Assembly (NCBI GenBank): GCA_029573365.1 | Contig: JAKQGD010000650.1 | Span: 1-5,618 of the forward strand | Direction: 5' to 3' | Source of the DNA: Bacteroidota bacterium | GTDB lineage: Bacteria; Bacteroidota; Bacteroidia; Chitinophagales; Saprospiraceae | Length of the DNA: 5,618 nucleotides | Shown here: positions 1 to 5,618 of the stretch, one piece after another | Position numbering within the stretch: the stretch's first letter is position 1 | Layout: every line of letters starts with the position of its first letter | Translations under genes and position numbers: made by a program | The notes under the pieces: model-generated | Databases searched by the model: none | The model's input: only the letters and a program-made list of their open reading frames with translations | What the model was told of the DNA's origin: nothing

Positions 1-104
1 TAGAATTGTTGCCCTGTAGCAGACGATGATAAAAATAATACGATAATTGACATCAATCCCGTACTGACTAAATACCTGCTATATTGTATAAATCTGATTT
101 TCAT
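1..104 (-). CDS. Exported protein, N-terminal fragment cut by left edge
   Basis: An open frame starts with ATG at 104-102 on the minus strand and runs without a stop to the window edge (34 codons visible). The translation begins MKIRFIQYSRYLVSTG and continues through a hydrophobic stretch (about residues 12-28, SIIVLFLSSSA) to ATGQQF. This is a textbook signal peptide: basic N-region (K2, R4, R10), hydrophobic core, and a small-residue cleavage site after A-T-G (residues 29-31). The mature protein is not visible, so no function can be given. The start lies 19 bp after the stop of the PhoD-like phosphatase on the same strand, with no promoter or terminator seen between them, so the two are probably co-transcribed and both act outside the cytoplasm. 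The signal-peptide pattern makes chance unlikely, although only about 100 bases are available. Confidence 0.7.
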   Translation of the reverse strand, partial: MKIRFIQYSRYLVSTGLMSIIVLFLSSSATGQQF

Positions 105-123
105 TCCAAATTAGGTATAATCA

Positions 124-1449
124 TTATTTAAGCAGATCAATATTATATGAATACAGCTGTCTGCCCCCCTTATCAATAAAATCCACATGCACTGCTCTTG
201 TTGGTCCAGCTCCCTTCACATTTATTACAGCAAAATTTCTGACGCCTATCATGCTGCCCGGCACTCTGAGTGTGTTGGGTTCTGAGCTGTGATCTGATGT
301 AGAAGATGTGATGGCAGAAGACGTTATATCATAAATCACCGTTCCATTTTCGGTAACGAGTTTGCTGATTTCTGAATGGTGACGATCCCCTGTGAGGAAT
401 ATCACATTTTTAATCTTGTTGTCGCTGATAAAGTCGATGATTTCCTGTCTTTCGGAAGCATAATTGGCAAAATTTTCATATACCGCTGCGTCATTTAAAA
501 ACTGACCTCCTACACATACAAACTTAAAAGTAGCCTTGGAATAAAGCAATGCTTCCTTGAGCCAGTATTTTTGTTGTTCACCCAGAATCGTTCCGTTTTG
601 GGTATCCACTGTTCTGTACCACCTGTCGTCAAGCATAAAAAACTGGCAGTCATTCCACGAAAAACTGCTGGTAATACCTTCAGTATGGCCCGCACCGTAT
701 CCTTCACCAGGCCAGAAATCCTTAAAAGCATCAAGGGCGTGGTGTTTTAGAGGGTAGGTCCAGTCCGAATCATTTGGGCCATAGTCATGGTCATCCCAGA
801 TGGCATAATGGGCTGTTGACGCCAGCAATGGTTGCAGTCTGCCCAGAGACCGGCTATGTGTGTAGCGGTGATAAATACCTGACCTGCTTTCATAATCACC
901 TTCCCGTGTGTAGGCATTGTCTCCGAGCCAGACCATAAAATCTGGCTTCCGTGCCACTACCTGGTCAAGGATCTCATAGTCCCCGCCATAAGGTTTGCCA
1001 GGCCGGTCATAACTTTCTTCATTGACATAAAAGCACGATGCCGCAGCAAAGGCAAAATCAGGAGGATCGAATCTCCATTGCCAGTGTGTCTGTGTTGTAA
1101 ATCTTAAAGGGTAGGGTAGCTTTAGCTCTTTTTTATCCATCCACAAAGTATAGTTGTACGTAGTTCCTGGTTCCAGTTCGCTGAGATGTATGGTGGTGGT
1201 AAATCCGTCTTCTTTTCGGGTCTTTCTTTTTTCTGACCGGATAGTTGCCCCTCCTTTGACAGGTGTGCAGGATATACTTACTGTGGTAGCCCCTTGGGTC
1301 TGTAACCAGATACTCACATCCCGGAGAGTAACCGGACCCAGCATAGGTCCGCTTTTGATTTTACTTTCCTGCCCCTGCAAATAGGTGACCGTCATAACTG
1401 ATAAGATCAATATGAGGCAGTAACGAGTATAATTTGGAATCGTGAACAT
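124..1449 (-). CDS. Secreted PhoD-like metallophosphatase
   Basis: This 441-residue protein belongs to the PhoD-like alkaline phosphatase/phosphodiesterase family, metal-dependent enzymes that release phosphate from phosphoesters outside the cytoplasm. Residues 1-27 form a signal peptide with a hydrophobic core at about 11-24, ending LQGQ. A beta-rich N-terminal domain follows (about 33-120, including GPMLGPV at 34-40 and LEPGTTYNY at 92-100), as in other PhoD proteins. The catalytic domain shows SC at 138-139 (the family cysteine is an iron ligand in Bacillus subtilis PhoD), GDN at 176-178, WDDHDYGPND at 218-227, LDDR at 273-276 and GDRHHSE at 354-360, so the metal-site motifs look intact. 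There is no C-terminal sorting domain, so a periplasmic location is most likely. The true substrate (phosphomonoester, diester or phospholipid) cannot be told from sequence. The ATG at 1449 is chosen because it gives a complete signal peptide; no Shine-Dalgarno sequence is visible. Confidence 0.92.
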   Translation of the reverse strand: MFTIPNYTRYCLILILSVMTVTYLQGQESKIKSGPMLGPVTLRDVSIWLQTQGATTVSISCTPVKGGATIRSEKRKTRKEDGFTTTIHLSELEPGTTYNYTLWMDKKELKLPYPLRFTTQTHWQWRFDPPDFAFAAASCFYVNEESYDRPGKPYGGDYEILDQVVARKPDFMVWLGDNAYTREGDYESRSGIYHRYTHSRSLGRLQPLLASTAHYAIWDDHDYGPNDSDWTYPLKHHALDAFKDFWPGEGYGAGHTEGITSSFSWNDCQFFMLDDRWYRTVDTQNGTILGEQQKYWLKEALLYSKATFKFVCVGGQFLNDAAVYENFANYASERQEIIDFISDNKIKNVIFLTGDRHHSEISKLVTENGTVIYDITSSAITSSTSDHSSEPNTLRVPGSMIGVRNFAVINVKGAGPTRAVHVDFIDKGGRQLYSYNIDLLK

Positions 1450-1709
1450 CGTAGGTAGTGTGGTTATGTCAAATCGGTGTTAAAATATGTGCTAAAAGGC
1501 AAGATACTATTGGATGGCCTAATTGTACTGAAAGCACCTGAATTACATTCAATTGTGGATGACATTCAGAACTCAAAGTTACACTTTCCTCAATATAGGA
1601 GAGTGGTTTTTTGACCAATAAATTTTTAAAATCCTTATAAGGGGGGGAATATAAACTACTCATCTCGGCGGATCGACCCGGCTTTTGGTCAGGAGAGGTT
1701 GCAATCGCC
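1450..1709. other. Divergent intergenic region
   Basis: This AT-rich spacer separates the leftward phosphatase gene from the rightward operon promoter. It holds one possible leftward -7 element (1574-1581), T runs (1607-1612 and 1623-1627) and a seven-G run (1641-1647). A 64-codon minus-strand frame at 1663-1469 has no recognisable motif or ribosome binding site and I do not call it a gene. I saw no tRNA, riboswitch or terminator here. Confidence 0.6.
1574..1581 (-). promoter_or_regulatory. Possible -7 element for the phosphatase gene
   Basis: On the minus strand this reads TAACTTTG, an exact match to the Bacteroidota -7 consensus TAnnTTTG and identical to the -7 octamer of the rightward promoter. 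No TTTG lies at the expected distance upstream (about 1601-1606 on the plus strand reads gagtgg), so it is only a half match. If used, transcription would start near 1568 and leave a leader of roughly 120 nt. One or two such octamers are expected by chance in a window of this size. Confidence 0.25.
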
Positions 1710-1741
1710 TTTGCAGTTACGGCAAATATGTGCTAACTTTG
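1710..1741 (+). promoter_or_regulatory. Bacteroidota-type promoter of the four-gene operon
   Basis: TTTG at 1710-1713 and TAACTTTG at 1734-1741 are separated by exactly 20 bp, a full match to the known Bacteroidota primary-sigma promoter (-33 TTTG, -7 TAnnTTTG). Transcription should begin around 1745-1748, leaving a leader of only about 15-18 nt before the ATG at 1763. This promoter decides the start of the first gene: the longer frame opening at 1685 would begin upstream of the transcript. The spacer contains TTACG and AAATAT, as does the second promoter in the window. Confidence 0.8.
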
Positions 1742-1762
1742 CAGACTTTTCCAAATGCCGCC

Positions 1763-2059
1763 ATGCTAGTTTACATAGTTGTTGCTCTTTTTCTGGCCCT
1801 GCTTTTTCTCAACTTTTATTTCAAAAGGGAGATACTCAGGCACTACAAGGTGCTTGTAAAAAACAGGGTAGAGTTTGGGGTGTCACATATTTTCAGCCCT
1901 AAAAAAATGGAGGAAGAAGTGTTGGGCAAGTACCCGGCCTGCCGGGAGGACATTCTGGCCTTTTCGGCTAAAATCAGAAAATCACTGCTGATGGCTGTCG
2001 GTCTGATTCTTGCAATAGCCCTGCTTTCATTCATTATTGTAAAACTTAAAAACCCTTAA
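1763..2059 (+). CDS. Small two-helix inner-membrane protein, unknown function
   Basis: This 98-residue protein belongs to no family I recognise. It has a hydrophobic helix at about residues 2-19 (VYIVVALFLALLF), a charged middle section of about 55 residues, and a second helix at about 76-94. Basic residues flank the helices on the loop side (K21, R22, R26 after helix 1; K70, R72, K73 before helix 2), so the loop is probably cytoplasmic with both termini outside. The frame is open back to an ATG at 1685, but the -7 element of the promoter (1734-1741) lies inside that extension, the 26 extra residues look random, and hydrophobicity begins at M27; I therefore start at 1763. No Shine-Dalgarno sequence is present. 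It is the first gene of the operon, ending 5 bp before the oxidoreductase start. A helper or scaffold role for the membrane transferase encoded downstream is possible but is only inference. Confidence 0.8.
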   Translation: MLVYIVVALFLALLFLNFYFKREILRHYKVLVKNRVEFGVSHIFSPKKMEEEVLGKYPACREDILAFSAKIRKSLLMAVGLILAIALLSFIIVKLKNP

Positions 2060-2064
2060 CAGTT

Positions 2065-3027
2065 TTGAAAATAGGATTGGCAGGAGCCGGACATCTGGGC
2101 AAAATACACCTTAAGTGCCTAAAAAACACGGACTTTACCATAGCCGGTTTTTTTGATCCTGACCCTGAGACAACTTTTTTAGTGGAGAGGGATTTTGGAA
2201 TCAAAGCATACCCATCGCTGGACCATCTGATACTGGATGTGGATTGCCTGGATATTGTCAGCCCCACTTCACAACATTTTGAAATAGCCTCCAGGGCCAT
2301 CAGCAAAGGCAGACATGTATTTATCGAAAAGCCTCTTACAGAAACCATCACTCAGGCAGAAACCCTCGTAGCACTGGCCAGCAAACACGGAGTCAAAGTG
2401 CAGGTAGGTCATGTGGAGCGGTACAATCCTGCCATTAGGTCGCTGCAGGATATCAGGCTTTCGCCAAAATTTATAGAAGCCCATCGTCTGGCAGTTTTTA
2501 ATCCCCGGGGCACAGACGTGTCAGTGGTTTTGGATCTTATGATACACGACATAGACATAGTGCTTCACTTGATAAAATCAGATATTAAATCTGTAAGTGC
2601 CAATGGTGTGTGTGTAGTCAGCTCGACACCCGATATCTGCAATGCCCGTATTGAATTTGAAAACGGGGCTGTCGCCAATCTCACTGCGAGCAGAATCAGC
2701 CTCAAGAATATGAGAAAAGTCAGGTTGTTTCAGGAAGATGCTTACATAAGTCTTGACTTCCTCGAAAAACAGGCACAGGTTATAAAAATCGGAAATGATA
2801 GCGGAGATGACAATTTTTCCGGCATGACGATACATACAAATGAAGGTTTGAAACGTATTAGTATAGAGATGCCGCAAATCATGATAAACAATGCCATCGA
2901 GGACGAGCTGAAGGATTTTTACCAAGCAGTATGCGACAGGATGCCTGTAACTGTCACAATTGAAGATGGCCTTAAAGCTCTCAGGCTGGCACACATTATC
3001 GAAGAAAAATTGACTTTTACCAAATGA
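2065..3027 (+). CDS. Gfo/Idh/MocA-family NAD(P)-dependent sugar oxidoreductase
   Basis: This 320-residue cytoplasmic dehydrogenase has the usual length for its family. Residues 1-120 form a Rossmann fold with the dinucleotide motif GAGHLG (7-12) at the extreme N-terminus. The family EKP motif, whose lysine is catalytic, is at 88-90. GHVERYNP follows at 115-122, and LDLMIHDID at 156-164 carries the D/H pair (D157, H161) typical of the active site. The C-terminal half is the substrate-binding beta-sheet domain. From memory, the GHVER(F/Y)NP and DLMIHDID forms resemble enzymes that oxidise the 3-position of UDP-N-acetylhexosamines (WlbA/GnnA-like), so a nucleotide amino sugar is a plausible substrate, but this is inference. 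The start is TTG at 2065: the Rossmann motif begins immediately after it and no upstream ATG fits. The stop overlaps the lipoprotein start in ATGA, indicating translational coupling. Confidence 0.92.
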   Translation: MKIGLAGAGHLGKIHLKCLKNTDFTIAGFFDPDPETTFLVERDFGIKAYPSLDHLILDVDCLDIVSPTSQHFEIASRAISKGRHVFIEKPLTETITQAETLVALASKHGVKVQVGHVERYNPAIRSLQDIRLSPKFIEAHRLAVFNPRGTDVSVVLDLMIHDIDIVLHLIKSDIKSVSANGVCVVSSTPDICNARIEFENGAVANLTASRISLKNMRKVRLFQEDAYISLDFLEKQAQVIKIGNDSGDDNFSGMTIHTNEGLKRISIEMPQIMINNAIEDELKDFYQAVCDRMPVTVTIEDGLKALRLAHIIEEKLTFTK

Positions 3028-3884
3028 AAAAATTCATGATATTATCGGCTGTGTGGCTTTTTATTCTGGGTTTTTCGTCATGTGGTCTGACGGATAATGA
3101 CCAGCCGGTGCCATCCTATCTTGACCTCAGGGACCCCAGAGTTTTGAAGCCTGGAGGCAACGGTTATGACACACACAAGATTACCGAAGTCTGGGTCTTT
3201 GCCGATGGCCAGATACTTGGTATTTTTCCACTCCCGGCCAAAGTACCTGTGGAAGTGAAAGGAGCCGACAGAGAAATCACTATACTTGCAGGCATCCGCA
3301 ACAATGGGATGATTGACAGTCCGGTGTTTTATCCCTTTTATAAATCTATCGTGAGCAAGGTCAAACCCGAAGAAGGAAAAACCATACAGATACCGCTGGA
3401 TTTTCAATACATTCCTGATGCAAAAATTTCGCTTAATGAAGGCTTTGAAACAGGCAATCTCTTTTCAATAGATTTTGACAATAAACCTGAAACTGTGGTC
3501 ACGGTGAGCACTGAGACTGCCGCCTCAGGGACCAAATGTGGTACAGTCACCCTTACATCCGAATTTAAAACAACGGAAACAGCCACGTCCAGCCGGGTAA
3601 AAAACGGTGAGAATGCCAGGGGACAAAGTTATATAGAACTGGATTACAAGGGCGAAGGGGAAATAGCCGTGGGCATATCCAAAGTCAAGAATGGCCTTAT
3701 ATCCGGGGAATATGTGCTTTTTGTTCCCGGCAAGGAAGACTGGAACAAAATATATGTAGACGTCACTAAGGTCCTTTCTGGTACAGATTACGATGAATAC
3801 AGGGTCATCCTGGGATTTTCCAAGACAGGGTTGAGCTCCGAATCAAGAATGTATATAGACAATGTAAGACACATTCATTTCTGA
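3024..3884 (+). CDS. Uncharacterised lipoprotein in glycan operon
   Basis: This 286-residue protein carries a lipoprotein signal peptide: K2-K3, a hydrophobic core at 4-17, then FSSC with the lipidated cysteine at residue 20. The residues after Cys20 (GLTDNDQ) show no obvious signal for inner-membrane retention, so the outer membrane is likely. The mature part looks beta-rich in two sections. Residues about 50-130 (around ITEVWVFADGQILGIFPLPA) form a compact module; about 135-286 resemble a beta-sandwich ending in YIDNVRHIHF, reminiscent of jelly-roll, carbohydrate-binding-type folds. I recognise no catalytic motif and no named family. It overlaps the oxidoreductase stop by 4 bp (ATGA) and ends 7 bp before the sugar-phosphate transferase, so it is made with glycan enzymes. 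Binding, exporting or anchoring the glycan are possible roles, all inferred. The second-section cysteine (C172) has no obvious partner. Confidence 0.88.
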   Translation: MKKFMILSAVWLFILGFSSCGLTDNDQPVPSYLDLRDPRVLKPGGNGYDTHKITEVWVFADGQILGIFPLPAKVPVEVKGADREITILAGIRNNGMIDSPVFYPFYKSIVSKVKPEEGKTIQIPLDFQYIPDAKISLNEGFETGNLFSIDFDNKPETVVTVSTETAASGTKCGTVTLTSEFKTTETATSSRVKNGENARGQSYIELDYKGEGEIAVGISKVKNGLISGEYVLFVPGKEDWNKIYVDVTKVLSGTDYDEYRVILGFSKTGLSSESRMYIDNVRHIHF

Positions 3885-3891
3885 ACCGCAG

Positions 3892-5313
3892 ATGAAAAGC
3901 CACAGAAAACTGGAATTGCTCATATATCGCTCCGGCGATTTTCTGGCTGCTCTCGTGGCGTGGTTTCTGTTTTATCTGTACAGAAGCAATATTGAGGGGA
4001 AAACCATAGATTTACCTACACTGCTTAAGGACACCAGGTTGTGGCAAGGGCTGGTTTTGGTCCCCTTGTTCTGGTTGATCCTATATAGTATTTTTGACAA
4101 ACACAGGGATATTTACCGGTTTTCCAGACTTGATACACTGCGTACTACTTTTTTTACGGTGTTTCTAGGTACGCTGATTCTGTTTTTTACCATATTGAGG
4201 GATGATCTGGCCCTCAGATTTACTTCATACTTTTCGCTGTTTGCTGTTCTTTTTTGTCTACAGCTGGTCATTACGTCACTCATTAGAATGATAATTTTGA
4301 CGGCCGCTTCCAGAAGGCTTAAAAAGGGCAAGGTAAGCTACAATACCTTGATCATAGGTGGTGATAAAAATGCCGTAGACCTCTATGAAGAAATTATGAC
4401 AAGGCCTTACAGTCTGGGGCATAAATTTGTAGGCTTTATCGACAGCAACGGTAAAAGCAGAAACCACTTGGAGAAGTTTCTGCCCAAGCTCGGCAAACTG
4501 CCTGATCTACACATGACGATGGAAAAATACGGCGTTGAAGAGGTAATCATCGCTGTAGAAACATCAGAACACAGCAAGATGAAAGCCATACTGGATGAGC
4601 TATTTGACTTTTCGGACCAGGTGCTCATAAAAGTGATTCCTGATACGTATGATATCATGGTTGGCACCGTAAAGATGAATCACATCTATGGGGCTGTTTT
4701 GATAGAAATAGATCAGGAACTGATGCCAAACTGGCAAAAGGTAGTAAAGAGACTCATGGACTATATCATTAGCATCACGGCCCTTTTGATACTTTCGCCT
4801 GTCATTCTCCTAAGCATAATCCGTGTAAAATTGGGTTCTATGGGCCCGGTCTTCTATCGGCAGGAACGCATAGGTATGAATGGCAAACCATTTGACATCA
4901 TCAAGTTCAGGTCCATGTTTGTCGATGCAGAAAAAGACGGCCCACAATTGTCCAATGACCATGACAACCGGGTCACACCCTGGGGCAGGGTCATGCGTAA
5001 GTGGAGAATCGATGAGATTCCACAGTTTTTTAATGTCCTTAAAGGTGACATGTCCATAGTAGGTCCCAGACCCGAGCGAAGATTTTATATCGATCTTATC
5101 TCTAAGGAAGCTCCCCATTACAAACACCTGCTAAAGGTACGCCCCGGCATTACCTCCTGGGGCCAGGTAAAATACGGCTATGCTTCCAATGTGCCGCAGA
5201 TGCTCCAACGACTTAAGTTTGATATCCTGTATATCGAAAACATGTCGCTTAGCCTGGATATCAAAATATTATTTTATACACTACTGGTATTGATCCAGGG
5301 CAAGGGCAAGTGA
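3892..5313 (+). CDS. WcaJ-like undecaprenyl-phosphate sugar-1-phosphate transferase
   Basis: This 473-residue polytopic phosphoglycosyl transferase moves a hexose-1-phosphate from a nucleotide sugar to undecaprenyl phosphate, the first membrane step of exopolysaccharide or glycan synthesis. Four N-terminal transmembrane helices lie at about 13-30, 51-68, 84-102 and 112-138. A cytoplasmic Rossmann-like domain (about 149-260, opening NTLIIGGDKNAVDLYEEI) links them to the C-terminal bacterial sugar transferase domain (about 285-473). That domain has a membrane helix beginning KRLMDYIIS (286-294) with a helix-breaking SP at 302-303, then YRQERIG (322-328), KFRSM (338-342), the catalytic Asp-Glu pair at D374-E375 in RIDEIPQ, SIVGPRPE (388-395) and RPGITSWGQV (417-426). 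Length and architecture match full-length WcaJ/GumD-type enzymes. Family annotation usually says glucose, but sugar choice cannot be read from sequence. It is the last gene of the operon; no glycosyltransferase or flippase gene follows. Confidence 0.95.
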   Translation: MKSHRKLELLIYRSGDFLAALVAWFLFYLYRSNIEGKTIDLPTLLKDTRLWQGLVLVPLFWLILYSIFDKHRDIYRFSRLDTLRTTFFTVFLGTLILFFTILRDDLALRFTSYFSLFAVLFCLQLVITSLIRMIILTAASRRLKKGKVSYNTLIIGGDKNAVDLYEEIMTRPYSLGHKFVGFIDSNGKSRNHLEKFLPKLGKLPDLHMTMEKYGVEEVIIAVETSEHSKMKAILDELFDFSDQVLIKVIPDTYDIMVGTVKMNHIYGAVLIEIDQELMPNWQKVVKRLMDYIISITALLILSPVILLSIIRVKLGSMGPVFYRQERIGMNGKPFDIIKFRSMFVDAEKDGPQLSNDHDNRVTPWGRVMRKWRIDEIPQFFNVLKGDMSIVGPRPERRFYIDLISKEAPHYKHLLKVRPGITSWGQVKYGYASNVPQMLQRLKFDILYIENMSLSLDIKILFYTLLVLIQGKGK

Positions 5314-5352
5314 TTTTTTTGGCTGCAGCCAATGAAACTTTACATCCCATAG
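5314..5352. other. Short intergenic stretch with 14-bp palindrome
   Basis: Immediately after the transferase stop there is a run of seven T (5314-5320) followed by the perfect palindrome TTGGCTGCAGCCAA (5319-5332). The palindrome has no loop, and the T run precedes rather than follows it on the plus strand, so this is not an intrinsic terminator. It ends 20 bp upstream of the next promoter and could be a protein-binding site, but one such palindrome in 5.6 kb is close to chance expectation. Confidence 0.3.
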
Positions 5353-5384
5353 TTTGCCGCTTACGACGAAATATCTTACATTTG
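5353..5384 (+). promoter_or_regulatory. Bacteroidota-type promoter of the CorA-like gene
   Basis: TTTG at 5353-5356 and TACATTTG at 5377-5384 are spaced by exactly 20 bp, a full match to the Bacteroidota -33/-7 promoter. Transcription should start near 5388-5391, giving a leader of about 67-70 nt before the ATG at 5458. The first part of that leader (5388-5414) is very rich in G and C with several CCGG repeats that could pair, but I recognise no known riboswitch. Confidence 0.8.
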
Positions 5385-5443
5385 CAATCCCAGCCGGAAC
5401 CGGGCCGGGAGCCGAGCACTAATCTTAATCATTTTTAGAAAAT

Positions 5444-5448
5444 GGAAG
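5444..5448 (+). promoter_or_regulatory. Possible ribosome binding site that decides the CorA start
   Basis: GGAAG lies 9 nt upstream of the ATG at 5458. It supports that start over the ATG at 5442, which contains no upstream purine-rich site of its own and opens a frame that stops after 26 codons. The match to the anti-Shine-Dalgarno sequence is modest. Confidence 0.4.
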
Positions 5449-5457
5449 ACCCCGGGG

Positions 5458-5618
5458 ATGATCAATTATATTGGAAAACAAAATGGAGACCTGATCCAGC
5501 TCGGGAGTGCCGATGGTGCTAATTGGGTAAATGTTTACCCGCCTTTTGGCCATGGGGAACTGGATAATCTGGCCAAAGTACTCGAAGTTCCGCTCGATTT
5601 TATCACTGACTCTCTCGA
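5458..5618 (+). CDS. CorA-family divalent cation transporter, N-terminal fragment
   Basis: An ATG at 5458 opens a frame that continues past the right edge (53 full codons visible). The translation contains GANWVNVYPPF (residues 20-30), ELDNLAKVLEVPLDFITDSL (34-53) and a next codon starting GA, i.e. Asp or Glu. This pattern, W-[VI]-N-V...P, then E-[IL]..L...L.[IV]P.DF...[AS]LD, is what I know from the cytoplasmic N-terminal domain of CorA-type Mg2+/Co2+ transporters, particularly Bacteroidota members. The pore helices and the diagnostic GMN motif lie outside the window, so the transport function is inferred from the N-terminus only. It has its own promoter at 5353-5384 and so is probably independent of the glycan operon. 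The related zinc transporter ZntB shares this fold and cannot be excluded. Confidence 0.75.
   Translation, partial: MINYIGKQNGDLIQLGSADGANWVNVYPPFGHGELDNLAKVLEVPLDFITDSL

Noticed and set aside
1641..1647. Seven-G run as a phase-variable tract
   Set aside because: It is short, lies about 60 bp upstream of the -33 box and outside any gene, so a switching effect is unlikely.
1469..1663. A 64-codon open frame on the minus strand between the divergent genes
   Set aside because: It has no recognisable motif, signal peptide or ribosome binding site, and its amino-acid pattern looks like chance translation of intergenic DNA.
1680..1720. tRNA-like or attachment-site remnant near the GGTTGCAATCGCC stretch
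   Set aside because: The T-arm resemblance is partial and no acceptor stem, anticodon arm or flanking repeat can be found.
1685..1762. Upstream extension of the small membrane protein to an ATG at 1685
   Set aside because: The extension contains the full -33/-7 promoter, so it would lie outside the transcript, and its 26 residues show no protein-like pattern.
2578..2994. A 138-codon frame antisense to the oxidoreductase
   Set aside because: It lies wholly inside a well-supported gene, is rich in Cys, His and Tyr as expected of an antisense shadow, and has no known motif.
5314..5332. Possible terminator after the transferase gene (T run plus palindrome)
   Set aside because: The palindrome has no loop and the T run is on the wrong side of it, so it does not fit an intrinsic terminator on either strand.
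5442..5522. A 26-codon frame starting at the ATG at 5442
   Set aside because: It overlaps the CorA-like start in another frame, stops quickly and has no recognisable content; the CorA-type motifs are in the frame from 5458.

Overview
The window looks like a chromosomal segment of a Bacteroidota bacterium, probably of the Cytophagales/Flammeovirgaceae type; the exact genus cannot be read from it. Two stretches match the Bacteroidota housekeeping promoter (TTTG, 20 bp spacer, TAnnTTTG). Starts mostly lack a clear Shine-Dalgarno sequence, one gene starts with TTG, signal peptides end in '..GQ', and the lipoprotein has a short SSC lipobox.

Layout. (1) Bases 1-1449, minus strand: a secreted PhoD-like metallophosphatase (1449-124), followed 19 bp later by the first 34 codons of a second exported protein that runs off the left edge (104-1). 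(2) Bases 1450-1762: a divergent intergenic region with a strong promoter facing right at 1710-1741. (3) Bases 1763-5313, plus strand: four tightly packed genes. They are a 98-residue two-helix membrane protein of unknown function, a Gfo/Idh/MocA-type NAD(P)-dependent sugar oxidoreductase, an uncharacterised 286-residue lipoprotein, and a polytopic WcaJ-like polyprenyl-phosphate hexose-1-phosphate transferase. Junctions are +5 bp, a 4-bp ATGA overlap and +7 bp, so this is almost certainly one operon. (4) Bases 5314-5457: an intergenic region with a second strong promoter at 5353-5384. (5) Bases 5458-5618: the N-terminus of a CorA-type divalent cation transporter cut by the right edge.

How the genes may work together. 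The transferase would start a surface glycan on a lipid carrier at the inner membrane. The oxidoreductase could prepare or modify a nucleotide sugar for it. The lipoprotein, probably on the outer membrane, and the small membrane protein are in the same transcript but have no recognised role. No glycosyltransferases, flippase or polymerase are present here, so this is an isolated initiation-type cassette rather than a full polysaccharide cluster. That four-gene arrangement is the most interesting feature of the window. I saw no RNA genes, CRISPR arrays, insertion sequences or convincing intrinsic terminators.
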